From Lentzea sp. NBRC 102530 (GTDB lineage: Bacteria; Actinomycetota; Actinomycetes; Mycobacteriales; Pseudonocardiaceae): DNA of 64,000 bases. Under the pieces are notes generated by a model. That model searched no databases, was not told where the DNA came from, and saw nothing but the letters and a program-made list of their open reading frames with translations. Of the stretch, positions 1-7,959 are shown in pieces. The stretch is from the NCBI RefSeq assembly GCF_030269365.1, contig NZ_BSTF01000001.1, positions 248,001-312,000 of the forward strand. Direction: 5' to 3'. Each line of letters starts with the position of its first letter. Position 1 is the first letter of the stretch. A program made the position numbers and the translations under genes.

Positions 1-111
1 GCCGAGCAGCCCGCACACCGTTCCGGCGGGCACGGACAGGTCGAACCCGTCGAGTGCCCAGTTCCTGTCGAATCTCTTGCGCAGGCCTTCCGCGTGCACC
101 GCGTGTCCCAC
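1..111 (-). CDS. ABC transporter ATP-binding protein, N-terminal fragment
   Basis: Partial gene cut by the left edge of the window. The 37 visible codons read as the start of an ABC ATPase: a short strand, the RKRFDRNWALDGFDL region and the beginning of the Walker A loop (VCGLLG). The GTG start follows a GGGGGTGA ribosome-binding site, and an in-frame stop lies just upstream. The gene is divergent from a TetR regulator with a repeated operator-like sequence between them, the usual arrangement of a TetR-controlled drug-efflux ABC system (DrrA-like). Substrate cannot be inferred from this fragment. Confidence 0.85.
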   Translation of the reverse strand, partial: MGHAVHAEGLRKRFDRNWALDGFDLSVPAGTVCGLLG

Positions 112-135
112 GACTTCACCCCCGGTGGCTTAACT

Positions 136-166
136 GCGTACGTTGTAAGCTGAGGCGTACGTTGTA
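136..166. promoter_or_regulatory. Direct-repeat operator candidate between ABC and TetR genes
   Basis: The 12-mer GCGTACGTTGTA occurs twice, at 136-147 and 155-166, with a 19-bp period. Each copy contains the near-palindrome TAC-GTT-GTA. The pair sits in the 103-bp divergent intergenic region, so it is the best candidate binding site for the TetR protein encoded at 215-964. The sequence is seen directly; its function is inferred. Confidence 0.6.
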
Positions 167-214
167 CACGGTTCTAGGATTCACATGCAAGCGCGTTGTG
201 AACGAGGGGGTTGG

Positions 215-964
215 GTGAAGAGCGATCGGGACCGGAGCGTGCGGCTGCTGTGGGAGCCGCCGGCCGAGGCGACCAGGGGGCCGAAGGCCGCGCTGAGCCA
301 ATCGCGGGTGGTCGAGGCGGCGATCAAGGTGGCCGACGCCGACGGGATCGACGCGCTCACCATGCGCCGGGTGGCCGAGACGCTCGGCAGCACGGCGATG
401 GCGCTCTACCGGCACGTCCCCGGCAAGTCCGAGCTGCTCGACCTCATGGTCGACGCCGTGTGGGGCGAGACCGAGCACACGCCCGAGGGGGAGTGGCGCC
501 AGGGCCTCGAGTTCTTCGCGCGGCAGATGTGGGCGATGTACCGCGCGCACCCGTGGATGCTCCAGCTGACGACCTCGCGGCGGGTGCCCGGCCCGCAGTC
601 CATGACCCGCAGCGACGCCGCCTACGCCGCCGTCTCGCGGCTCGGGCTCGCGCCGGAGGAGATGGTCGCGGTGGTGACGACGGTGGCCCAGTTCGTCGAC
701 GGCGTCGGCCGCACGATGGCGGACCGCGTCCAGGCCGAACGCGAGACCGGCATCTCCGAGGAGGACTGGTGGAACGGCCGGGAGGAGCTCTGGCAGCAGT
801 TCACGCCCGAGCGGCTGCCGATGATGAACCACATCTGGAACACCGGCGGCTTCCACCGCCTGCTGGACGAGTTCGAGTTCGGTCTGGCGAGGGTCCTGGA
901 CGGCCTCGCGGTGTTCATTGAGTCGGAGGAACGACCGCTGGTTCGTCCACAGACGTGCCTGTAG
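215..964 (+). CDS. TetR/AcrR family transcriptional regulator
   Basis: A 249-residue one-component repressor. The N-terminal TetR helix-turn-helix is clear (ALTMRRVAETLGSTAMALYRHV, split here only as one motif region at about residues 40-62), followed by a helical ligand-binding domain like those next to DrrA-type ABC exporters. I chose GTG 215 because GAGGGGG lies just upstream. An in-frame ATG at 185 would add ten residues but has no clear ribosome-binding site. The gene is divergent from the ABC ATPase at 1-111, with a direct-repeat operator candidate between them, so it probably represses both that exporter and itself. The effector molecule is unknown. Confidence 0.9.
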   Translation: MKSDRDRSVRLLWEPPAEATRGPKAALSQSRVVEAAIKVADADGIDALTMRRVAETLGSTAMALYRHVPGKSELLDLMVDAVWGETEHTPEGEWRQGLEFFARQMWAMYRAHPWMLQLTTSRRVPGPQSMTRSDAAYAAVSRLGLAPEEMVAVVTTVAQFVDGVGRTMADRVQAERETGISEEDWWNGREELWQQFTPERLPMMNHIWNTGGFHRLLDEFEFGLARVLDGLAVFIESEERPLVRPQTCL

Positions 965-1171
965 TCATTCAAGGCACCTTGAGTCGTCCGATCGAGTGAA
1001 AAGGGCAGCTCAGCGCCAGGTGGAAGGGTAGTTGGGCGGTTACGTAATGCCATTGTTATGCGATATCAGAATGAACTCGTGGGAACGCTGAACCGACCAC
1101 TCCTATCTGCCCGTTTTCCTTCGTGACACCGTTTCGCCGCGGGGGTCGAATCGGGACGACGAGGAGGTCGT

Positions 1172-1933
1172 ATGACAGCTGGCGCGCACGACGCGGTCAC
1201 CCTTGGCTGCTACGCGCTCGGCGTTCTGGACGCGCACGAGAGTCTTGGCGTGGAGCAGCACCTTCGGGGCTGTCCGTCCTGCCGTGCGCAGGTCGCCGAC
1301 TTCCATCGGATCCGAACAGCACTTGACGACGTGCCTCGTGAGGCATTTCTGCACGAGCTCGAGGACGACCTGCCCATGCCGTCGGACCTGGTGCTGCAAC
1401 GCACGTTGCGGCAGATCAGGCAGGAGTCGGCCATCCCGCAGCAGCGGGAGTCCGCTCCCCGCCTGAGAGCCAGTCCGGCGCCGCCGCCGGTGGAGGACCT
1501 TCCCTCACCGCAGCACGCCAAGGCCCGGCGCTGGCCGGGCTATCTCGCCGCCGCGGCCGTCGCCGCGGTGGTCGCGTTCGGGGGTGCCGCGGTGTTCATG
1601 CAGAACGAGGCACCGGGCACGAGCATCGCCTCCACTCGCACGGGCGAGGGGACGGCGGGTGCGATCAAGCTGGTGGCGGAGATCGCTCCGTCCTCGCAGG
1701 ACCGCTACCTGGTGACGGCGAACGTCGACGGGTTGCCGGCCGCGCAGAAGTGCAAGCTGATCGTGGTGGGCAAGGACGGGACGAAGACCGAGGCCTTCGC
1801 CTGGACGACGACCGAGAAGCAACGGGTCGAGGGGTCCAAGGTGCGGGGCATGGTGAGCGTCTCGCCGGACACGGTGCAGTCGATCTCGGTCGAGACGGCC
1901 GAGGGCAAGGCGATCGTGGTGGCGAACCTGTAA
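1172..1933 (+). CDS. Zinc-finger anti-sigma factor, single-pass membrane protein
   Basis: A 253-residue protein with the ZAS signature H30-x3-C34-x2-C37 (QHLRGCPSC) in an N-terminal anti-sigma domain. A linker rich in proline and charge leads to one membrane segment at about residues 123-143 and an extracytoplasmic RskA-like beta domain. In this family the cytoplasmic domain binds an ECF sigma factor and the outer domain is the regulatory, often proteolysed, part. GAGGAGG is well placed before the ATG. No sigma-factor gene is adjacent: the upstream neighbour is TetR and the downstream gene is convergent. The cognate sigma factor is therefore encoded elsewhere or lost. A strong bidirectional terminator follows. 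Confidence 0.85.
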   Translation: MTAGAHDAVTLGCYALGVLDAHESLGVEQHLRGCPSCRAQVADFHRIRTALDDVPREAFLHELEDDLPMPSDLVLQRTLRQIRQESAIPQQRESAPRLRASPAPPPVEDLPSPQHAKARRWPGYLAAAAVAAVVAFGGAAVFMQNEAPGTSIASTRTGEGTAGAIKLVAEIAPSSQDRYLVTANVDGLPAAQKCKLIVVGKDGTKTEAFAWTTTEKQRVEGSKVRGMVSVSPDTVQSISVETAEGKAIVVANL

Positions 1934-1947
1934 GGGACGGAAACAGG

Positions 1948-1983
1948 CGAAGGGCCCGGATTCTTCGGAATCCGGGCCCTTCG
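1948..1983. terminator. Bidirectional hairpin terminator
   Basis: A perfect 16-bp stem (1948-1963 paired with 1968-1983) closed by a TTCG tetraloop. It lies between the convergent ends of the anti-sigma gene and the NicO-type permease gene. It has no T-run, as is common in high-GC actinobacteria. Confidence 0.85.
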
Positions 1984-1999
1984 AGTTGCATTGGTGTAA

Positions 2000-3409
2000 T
2001 TAGACGGCCTGCAATGTCAGCCAGGCGCCGACGACGATGACCATCGCGGCCGTGCCCACCGGTGCGTAATGAGACAGCAGGCGGGTGGCGCGGCCGTCCA
2101 GGATTTTCTCCACGCGTTCCCGCGCCTTCACGAGCAGCAGTCCGACGGCGGTGAGCGTGCCGGCCATGCCGATTCCGTAGCCGACGACGAGAAGCACGCC
2201 GAACCCCGTGCGGCCGAGCGCCATCGCGCCCAGCAGGACCACGAGGGCGGACGGCGAGGGGACCAGTCCGTTGGCCGCGCCCATGCCGATGAGGCTCGCG
2301 CGGCTGTACCCGTGGCCATGACCGTGCCCGTGGCCATGACCGTGCCCATGTCCGTGGCCGTGGCCGTGGCCGTGGCCATGACCGGTCAGGGCACCGGCGA
2401 GCGCGGGCTGGCGTTGCGCCGAGAGGGCCGACCGCAGCAGCATCACGCCGATCCCGGCGATCAGCACGCCGCTGACCAGGCCGAGCCAGCGCAGCACCTG
2501 TTCACCGGCCAACGCGCTGGAGGCGCTGATGATCAGGCCGAGGACCAGCACGCCACCGGTGTGCGTGGCCGTGACCGACGCACCGACGATGAACGCGTCC
2601 TTGGGCGTGCCCTGCCGTCCGGCCAAATAGGCCGCGATGAGCGTCTTGCCGTGACCGGGCAACGCGGCGTGCGAGGCGCCGAGCACCAACGACAGCAGCA
2701 AAGCCAGGAACCCGAGCCACGGCGTGAGGTCGTCGCTGCCCAGGATGTCGTTGAGTTCGGCCGCCGTGACGCTGAAGGTCTGGACGGGGGAGCCGGACGC
2801 CTGCTTCGGTTCGGACCCCGTGCCCGGTTCGGCGCTGAACGCGACGCTGCGCACGTCCATCGGGCTGCTGAGCAGGTCCTCCGGGTACGTGCGCAGTTCG
2901 TCGCTGATGCTCGCGGTCGGCACCTTCGAGTCGGTGAGTCTGACCCCGGTGCCGGCGGCGGTGATCTCCCGCCAGCCGACCCGGTCGGCGTTCGACTCGT
3001 CGTGGAACTCGAGCCGCGCCGGCCGGTCGAGCTCCACCCTGGCGGTGAACTCGCAGACCAGCCGTGTCGTGGAGAGTTCGGCCTGGCCGAGCGGGTGGTC
3101 CTTGGCGGAGCTGGAGAGCGTCCACGAGATCTGCCGTCCGTCCACGGAGGAACGGTCGGTGCGCGACACCTCCTCGCACCACTGCCTCGCGTCGCGGGCC
3201 TTCAGGTTCTCCTGCAACGTCGGGATCTCCGCCACGTCGACCACGGACCGGAGGTCGATCCGGTCGGGGTGCAGGTGCAGCCCGTGGTAGTGGTTGACGC
3301 TGAAGTTGCCCAGCGGGTGGGCGGACGCTTCACCGTTGATGAAGAAGATGCCGGCGAGCAACAACGCGACCACCAGAACAGGTCGCACCACCCAGCCCGA
3401 CAGGCTCAC
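2000..3409 (-). CDS. NicO-type (RcnA-like) nickel/cobalt permease with His-rich loop
   Basis: A 469-residue membrane protein. The N-terminus is a signal peptide ending ASA before HPLGNFS, and a long extracytoplasmic domain follows. The C-terminal half carries the high-affinity nickel-transporter family core ALPGHGKTLIAAYLAGRQG, a TATHTGG segment and about six membrane helices. A cytoplasm-side loop of about 13 Gly-His dipeptides precedes GYSRASLIG and would bind Ni/Co/Zn. The GTG start overlaps the TPR gene stop (GTGA). It is the last gene of the DUF4331-TPR-NicO operon, so it probably moves a divalent metal in concert with those secreted proteins. Direction and metal are not determinable from sequence. 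Confidence 0.82.
   Translation of the reverse strand: MSLSGWVVRPVLVVALLLAGIFFINGEASAHPLGNFSVNHYHGLHLHPDRIDLRSVVDVAEIPTLQENLKARDARQWCEEVSRTDRSSVDGRQISWTLSSSAKDHPLGQAELSTTRLVCEFTARVELDRPARLEFHDESNADRVGWREITAAGTGVRLTDSKVPTASISDELRTYPEDLLSSPMDVRSVAFSAEPGTGSEPKQASGSPVQTFSVTAAELNDILGSDDLTPWLGFLALLLSLVLGASHAALPGHGKTLIAAYLAGRQGTPKDAFIVGASVTATHTGGVLVLGLIISASSALAGEQVLRWLGLVSGVLIAGIGVMLLRSALSAQRQPALAGALTGHGHGHGHGHGHGHGHGHGHGHGHGYSRASLIGMGAANGLVPSPSALVVLLGAMALGRTGFGVLLVVGYGIGMAGTLTAVGLLLVKARERVEKILDGRATRLLSHYAPVGTAAMVIVVGAWLTLQAV
2302..2382. repeat. Tandem Gly-His codon repeat inside the NicO-type permease
   Basis: An array of 6-bp units of the type CCGTGG/CCATGA on the plus strand, encoding alternating Gly and His on the minus strand. 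It is a low-complexity coding repeat (metal-binding loop) prone to slippage, not a CRISPR or intergenic array. Confidence 0.85.
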
Positions 3410-4707
3410 CTGCCGCCTCGCAGCTCCGCGAGCTTGCGGCCTGCCTTGAGGGACTGCAGCGGGGAGAAGTTCGCGTTCAGCCGCAGCGCCTGCACCAGCG
3501 CCTCCTGGGCCTCGGCGACGCGGCCGAGCGCGGCCAGGATCATCCCGCGGTGGTAGGAGAACGTGGCGTTCTGCCAGCCCAGCGCGACCGCGCGGTCGGA
3601 GTAGCTCAACGCTTCCGCGTCCCTTCCGTTGACGTGCAGTGCCCACGCCATGGCGTCGGCGACGAAGACGCTCTGCCTGCGGCTCCACTCGGCTTCCGCG
3701 CGGCGCAGCGCCTGCATGCCATCACCGCGGTCCGCGGCGACGAGGGCAGCGGCCAGATCGTCGGAAGCACCCTGGGACTCCATCAGTCGTTGCTGCTCGG
3801 AGAGCACCGCGTACTGCTGCGCGGCCTCCTCTGTCCTGCCGTTCGCCTCCAGCAGTTCCGCGTACTCCTGCAGGTACTGGGGCAGGGGAGCGCGCGCCAC
3901 GAGCCTGCGGTACGAGTCCAGCGCCACGGGGGTGTCACCCCGGGCCGCCGCGACCTTCGCCATGCCTTGAGTGAGAGTCATGTCGTCTCCTCTCGCCGCC
4001 AGTCCCTGCTCGTAGTGCTGCGCGGCAACGTCCAGCTGGTTGTGGTCGAACGCGAGTTCGCCCAGCCGGTAACGGCAGAACGCGATCTCCTCCGGCGTCG
4101 TCGAGGCCTTCAGCGCGCGTTCCATCGCGTCGCGGGCACCGTCGACGTCACCGTGGAGCTCGAAGTGGAAGGAGGCACGGGCGAACGACGCCGTGCCGGG
4201 CTTCAGGTCCAGCATCTTCTGCACCGCCTCCTCCGCGCCCGCGTCGTCGCCGAGCTGCGTCAACGCGTCCGCCAGCACGCCGTGGGCCTCCGCGGAGGCG
4301 GGCAGTGCGGCAATCGCCTTCGCGGCCCAGTCGCGGGCCGCGTGGAAGTCGTGGCGGGCGTTGGCGAGCGTCCCCATGCCGATGGCGGCGAGGCCCGTGT
4401 TACCCGCGTTCTTCAGCGCACCTTCGGCCTTCGCGTAGTACGCCGGGTCGGCCGTGACCCGCGCCAGCTCCACGTAGGACGATCCGAGCCTGGCCCAGGA
4501 GTCCCTGTCCTGCGGGAGCTCGTGCAACCGCTGCTGGAGCTGGTGGACCACCTTGTGCATCTGGTTCTGCTGCGCCACGGCCGGAACCACCGGCGCAGGG
4601 GGCGCGCCCCCGGCCCTGCTGTCGGCAGGACCGGAGGCGGCTAGGTGAGCAAGCGCCGCGGTGACCAGGAGAACCACCGCGACGGCCTGCTGTTGTTGGT
4701 ACTTCAC
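3406..4707 (-). CDS. Tetratricopeptide-repeat protein with N-terminal signal anchor
   Basis: A 433-residue protein. The N-terminus (KYQQQQAVAVVLLVTAALAH) is a signal anchor or signal peptide. The rest is helical hairpins of TPR type: repeated W-x-x-L-G/A-x-x-Y signatures such as DSWARLGSSYVELAR and FCRYRLGELAFDHNQ. TPRs are protein-protein interaction scaffolds, so an extracytoplasmic scaffold between the DUF4331 protein and the permease is plausible. The GTG start overlaps the DUF4331 stop in GTGA, and the 3' end overlaps the permease start the same way, so all three genes are translationally coupled. Confidence 0.82.
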   Translation of the reverse strand: MKYQQQQAVAVVLLVTAALAHLAASGPADSRAGGAPPAPVVPAVAQQNQMHKVVHQLQQRLHELPQDRDSWARLGSSYVELARVTADPAYYAKAEGALKNAGNTGLAAIGMGTLANARHDFHAARDWAAKAIAALPASAEAHGVLADALTQLGDDAGAEEAVQKMLDLKPGTASFARASFHFELHGDVDGARDAMERALKASTTPEEIAFCRYRLGELAFDHNQLDVAAQHYEQGLAARGDDMTLTQGMAKVAAARGDTPVALDSYRRLVARAPLPQYLQEYAELLEANGRTEEAAQQYAVLSEQQRLMESQGASDDLAAALVAADRGDGMQALRRAEAEWSRRQSVFVADAMAWALHVNGRDAEALSYSDRAVALGWQNATFSYHRGMILAALGRVAEAQEALVQALRLNANFSPLQSLKAGRKLAELRGGR

Positions 4708-6302
4708 TTCGAGTGCGACCCGTACTTGCGGATGTGCTGCTGACGCTTGCGCCACAACAGGAAACCGGCGCCGAACACGACCGCCGAGCCGACCGCCGTC
4801 GTCATGGCCATCGGGTCGATGTTCCCGATCTGACCGACCGGGTTGACCGCGACCTCGGCGCTGTTGCCGGAGGTGTTCACCGCGGTGCCGTTGCGGGGCA
4901 GGCCCACGTACGGGAAGTTCGCCTCGAACGGCTGGTCGTTCGCGTCGACCTTGTCGCCGGTGGCGAGCGCGTCCACGAGCTTGCCGGACGCCGCGGCACC
5001 CTCCATCGCCTGGATCGCGATGTCCACCACGTCGTCGGTGAGCCGGCGACCGTTCGGGAAGCCCTGCGTGTCACCGGCGAGCAGGCCGAGGCGGTTCGGG
5101 TTGGCGTTCGGGTCGATCATCATGTTCAGCCGCAGCATCTCCGCCGGGCGGAACTTCTGCGCGTTCGCGTCCTGGTTGTTGACCTGCGAGTTCAGGTCGG
5201 CGTTGATCTGCGCGCCGAGCTTCTTCGTGATGCCGGTCAGGAAGATCTCGGCCAGGTCGTCGCGCTGGCCCTGCGGCGCGGGGATCTTGTAGATCGCCTC
5301 GATGAGCTTCGGCAGCTCCGGGTTCACGACCCGGTCCACCAGCTCCTTGACGTTCGCGTCCTGGTCGGGGCGCAGGCCGTTGAACGCGTCCTTCAGGCCC
5401 GCGGGCGCCACGACCTCGTTGACCAGCGGGTTGCCCAGCCGCGAGACCTGCACGAAGTCACCGGTCGGTTCCGCCTTGCCCGGCGAGAGCTTCAGGCTGC
5501 GCTTCTGCGTGGTGCTCCAGACGCCGATGTTCGGGTTGCGGTGGTTGTCGTTGCGCAACGCCAGCGCGTTCTTCGGCAGCTGGATCGCGATGGTGTTGAC
5601 GTTGTAACCACGCAGCGTGTCCTGGCCGACCTCGCTCAGGTTGCCGCCGTAGAGCAGGTCGAACACCCGCAGGTCGGCGAAGAACGAGTCCTCCGACGGG
5701 CCCACGTAGACCTTGCCGCCGCCCGCGATCTGCGTGATCGCCTGGTCGCGCAGCTTCTTGAAGTCGGGCATCGACGCCGGGCCGTTCGGGGACGGCGCCA
5801 CCGGGGCGTTGTTCACCAGCTTGACCTTCTGGCCGTTCTGGTAGATGGCCTCGAGGTTGTAGCGCTGGCGGAACAGCAGGTTCTCGTCGTCGAGCGACTC
5901 CACGACGCCGTTGGTGTACAGGAACGTGTTGTTCTTGCGCCGGTCGTCGGTCTGGAACGTGAACCGCAGCGTGACGTCGGGCTTCGCATCGCCGTCGTTG
6001 TCGACGTTGAAGTCGTACTGCGCGTCCTCGGCCCACGGGAAGAAGTTGGGGCCACCGTTGGGTTCCTGGAACCCTGACCAGTTGCCGACCAGCGTCACGG
6101 TGTCCTTGTGGTCAGGACTCACGAACGCGTACAGGTCCGTGTTGTCCACGGCCGGGTCACCCGCGATCAGCGGAGCCTCGCGGTGGGACGACGCCGTGGC
6201 GTTGTTCCCGCCGAACATGGCCGCGTTCAGCAGTGTGGCGGCCACCAGCGCGGCCGCAGCCACCTGGCCGCGCCGACCGCTGAGGGCGTGCGGTGATGAC
6301 AT
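4704..6302 (-). CDS. DUF4331 family exported protein
   Basis: A 532-residue protein with a signal peptide (about residues 1-38) followed immediately by the family hallmark SSHREAPLI and DNTDLYAFVSPD. A C-terminal membrane helix (AMTTAVGSAVVFGAGFLLW) is followed by a basic tail (RKRQQHIRKY), so it is probably anchored outside the membrane by its C-terminus. DUF4331 proteins are secreted bacterial proteins of unknown biochemical function. It is the first gene of the coupled operon with a TPR protein and a NicO-type permease, which suggests a role in envelope metal handling; that is inference. Only 39 bp separate it from the upstream aminotransferase, so it may be co-transcribed with it. Confidence 0.85.
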   Translation of the reverse strand: MSSPHALSGRRGQVAAAALVAATLLNAAMFGGNNATASSHREAPLIAGDPAVDNTDLYAFVSPDHKDTVTLVGNWSGFQEPNGGPNFFPWAEDAQYDFNVDNDGDAKPDVTLRFTFQTDDRRKNNTFLYTNGVVESLDDENLLFRQRYNLEAIYQNGQKVKLVNNAPVAPSPNGPASMPDFKKLRDQAITQIAGGGKVYVGPSEDSFFADLRVFDLLYGGNLSEVGQDTLRGYNVNTIAIQLPKNALALRNDNHRNPNIGVWSTTQKRSLKLSPGKAEPTGDFVQVSRLGNPLVNEVVAPAGLKDAFNGLRPDQDANVKELVDRVVNPELPKLIEAIYKIPAPQGQRDDLAEIFLTGITKKLGAQINADLNSQVNNQDANAQKFRPAEMLRLNMMIDPNANPNRLGLLAGDTQGFPNGRRLTDDVVDIAIQAMEGAAASGKLVDALATGDKVDANDQPFEANFPYVGLPRNGTAVNTSGNSAEVAVNPVGQIGNIDPMAMTTAVGSAVVFGAGFLLWRKRQQHIRKYGSHSK

Positions 6303-6341
6303 CTCTGGGCAACCTTTCGGAGAAATGGTTCAGGTGCGCTG

Positions 6342-7517
6342 TCACGCGCTGTGCATCAGCAGCGACGGTTCGCTGGAGTGGCTCGAATGGCTTGCGTGGT
6401 CGTTCGTCCACCTCGCCTGGGTGAAGTCGCGGATGCCCTCCACGAGCCGGTCGACGTCGTGCTCGGGGCGCACGACGAGCCGGGCGAACTTGCTCGTCAT
6501 GCCGAGCTTGTTGCCGCACTCGCGGATGAAGACCTGGTGGCGGGACAGCAGGTGGTCCCGCAGCTCGCGGCCGTCGATGCCGCCGCCGAGCTTGACCAGC
6601 AGGAAGTTGGCCTGCGAGGAGTAGACGGTGAGGTCCGGGGCGCGCGAGAGCTCCATGCCCATCCGGTACCTGTCCCGTGACAGCAGACGCAGGCTTTCGG
6701 CGTACTCCGCCTCGTGTTCGGCCAGCATGAACACGACGGTCTCCGCCAACGAGTTGAGGTTCCACTTCGGCAGGATCTGGCGCATCTTCCCGGCCAGACC
6801 GGGGTTCGCGACCAGGTAGCCGAACCGGATGCCGTGCAGGCCGAAGTTCTTGCCGAGGCTCTTCAGCACGACCACGTTGGGCCGGATGGACGCCTCGGCC
6901 GCGACGCTCGGGTTGCGCTCGACCTCGACGAAGTCGATGAACGACTCGTCGATGACGACGAGGTCCAGGTCGGCGAGCTCGTCCATGAAGCGGATGATCT
7001 CCCTGCGGGGCAGGTAGCCGCCGTCGGGGTTGTTCGGGTTGCAGATCACGGCGACCTTGCTGCCGCGAGCGCGGATGAACTTGATGTACTCGTCGACGTC
7101 CAGCTCGAAGTTGTTGCTCTCCTGGAGCAGGAACATGTCGACGCGCTTGTTGCTCTCCATCGGCTGGTCGGTCCAGCGGCCGAAGGTGGGGATCGGGATC
7201 GCGACGCTCTCGTGGATCCACATGTGGTCCATCCACGTGATGAGCTCGGTGGACCCGTTCGACATGGCGATCGTGGCCGGGTTGAGCCCCAGCACGGCGC
7301 TCAGCTGGGCCGCGATCTTCGTCGAGTCGCTGGGGTAGAACTTCAGGACCGCCTCGAGGTTCTTGGACAGCTCCTCGAACATCTGCGGGGTCGGAAAGTA
7401 CGGGTTGCACGGGATGCAGAAGTCCACGAGCTCGCCCGCACCCGTCCGCGACAGCTCGAAGTAGGACGGGCTGTGCGCGGTCTGCTGGAAGAGACCCGAG
7501 TCCACACCATGCCGCAC
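6342..7517 (-). CDS. PLP-dependent class I/II aminotransferase (HisC-like)
   Basis: A 391-residue fold-type I PLP enzyme. The Schiff-base lysine is K223 in SLGKNFGLHGIRFGY, the cofactor-binding NPNNPDGG motif is present, and VVIDESFIDF supplies the PLP-pyridine aspartate. The overall form resembles histidinol-phosphate or threonine-phosphate-type aminotransferases. I chose GTG 7517, which has GGAG seven bases upstream, over the longer open frame beginning at 7559. No histidine or cobalamin genes are nearby, so the substrate is open. It lies upstream of, and in the same direction as, the DUF4331-TPR-NicO operon. Confidence 0.82.
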   Translation of the reverse strand: MRHGVDSGLFQQTAHSPSYFELSRTGAGELVDFCIPCNPYFPTPQMFEELSKNLEAVLKFYPSDSTKIAAQLSAVLGLNPATIAMSNGSTELITWMDHMWIHESVAIPIPTFGRWTDQPMESNKRVDMFLLQESNNFELDVDEYIKFIRARGSKVAVICNPNNPDGGYLPRREIIRFMDELADLDLVVIDESFIDFVEVERNPSVAAEASIRPNVVVLKSLGKNFGLHGIRFGYLVANPGLAGKMRQILPKWNLNSLAETVVFMLAEHEAEYAESLRLLSRDRYRMGMELSRAPDLTVYSSQANFLLVKLGGGIDGRELRDHLLSRHQVFIRECGNKLGMTSKFARLVVRPEHDVDRLVEGIRDFTQARWTNDHASHSSHSSEPSLLMHSA

Positions 7518-7959
7518 GCGATCACTCCGTCCCTCGGTCCGTTTCCGACATCGGGGCATACGTGCCGATGTTCATCGCGGTTCACGGGTCCGTTTCGGGA
7601 AGGTCTCGGAACGGTCTCGCGCGCAACCTCGCCCCGGCGTGCCGACGACCTGCCCGGCCACTGCATTCGTGTCTACATAGGACGGTTGAACGGCGCTGAT
7701 CCGGACCGCTGGGTCGCGTGCTCGCGTGCTCGGGCAACCGCGCTTGACGCGCGCTCGCGTGCGTGACGTTCGCCAACCGGTCTCGTTTGGGGCTGGTTCG
7801 ACTGTTTTCGCAGGTCGACGGGTTGCAGAGGCCGGTTTCACGTTCCACTGACGCGCCGTCCGGGGCGGTTTCCACCTCCGTGACGGGCGTCCTGCGAAGA
7901 ATTGTCGGTGGGGACGGATACCCTGCTGGCAGTCCGCACACAATCAGGGAGCAGTACCC
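7518..7959. other. Intergenic region upstream of parE, no gene seen
   Basis: A 442-bp gap between the divergent aminotransferase and parE. It must hold both promoters. No convincing coding frame, RNA gene or long inverted repeat was found. AGGGAG at about 7947 is the parE ribosome-binding site. Confidence 0.6.

Noticed and set aside
2309..2382. Short-period repeat considered as CRISPR or satellite
   Set aside because: Units are 6 bp and encode a Gly-His loop in frame; no spacers.
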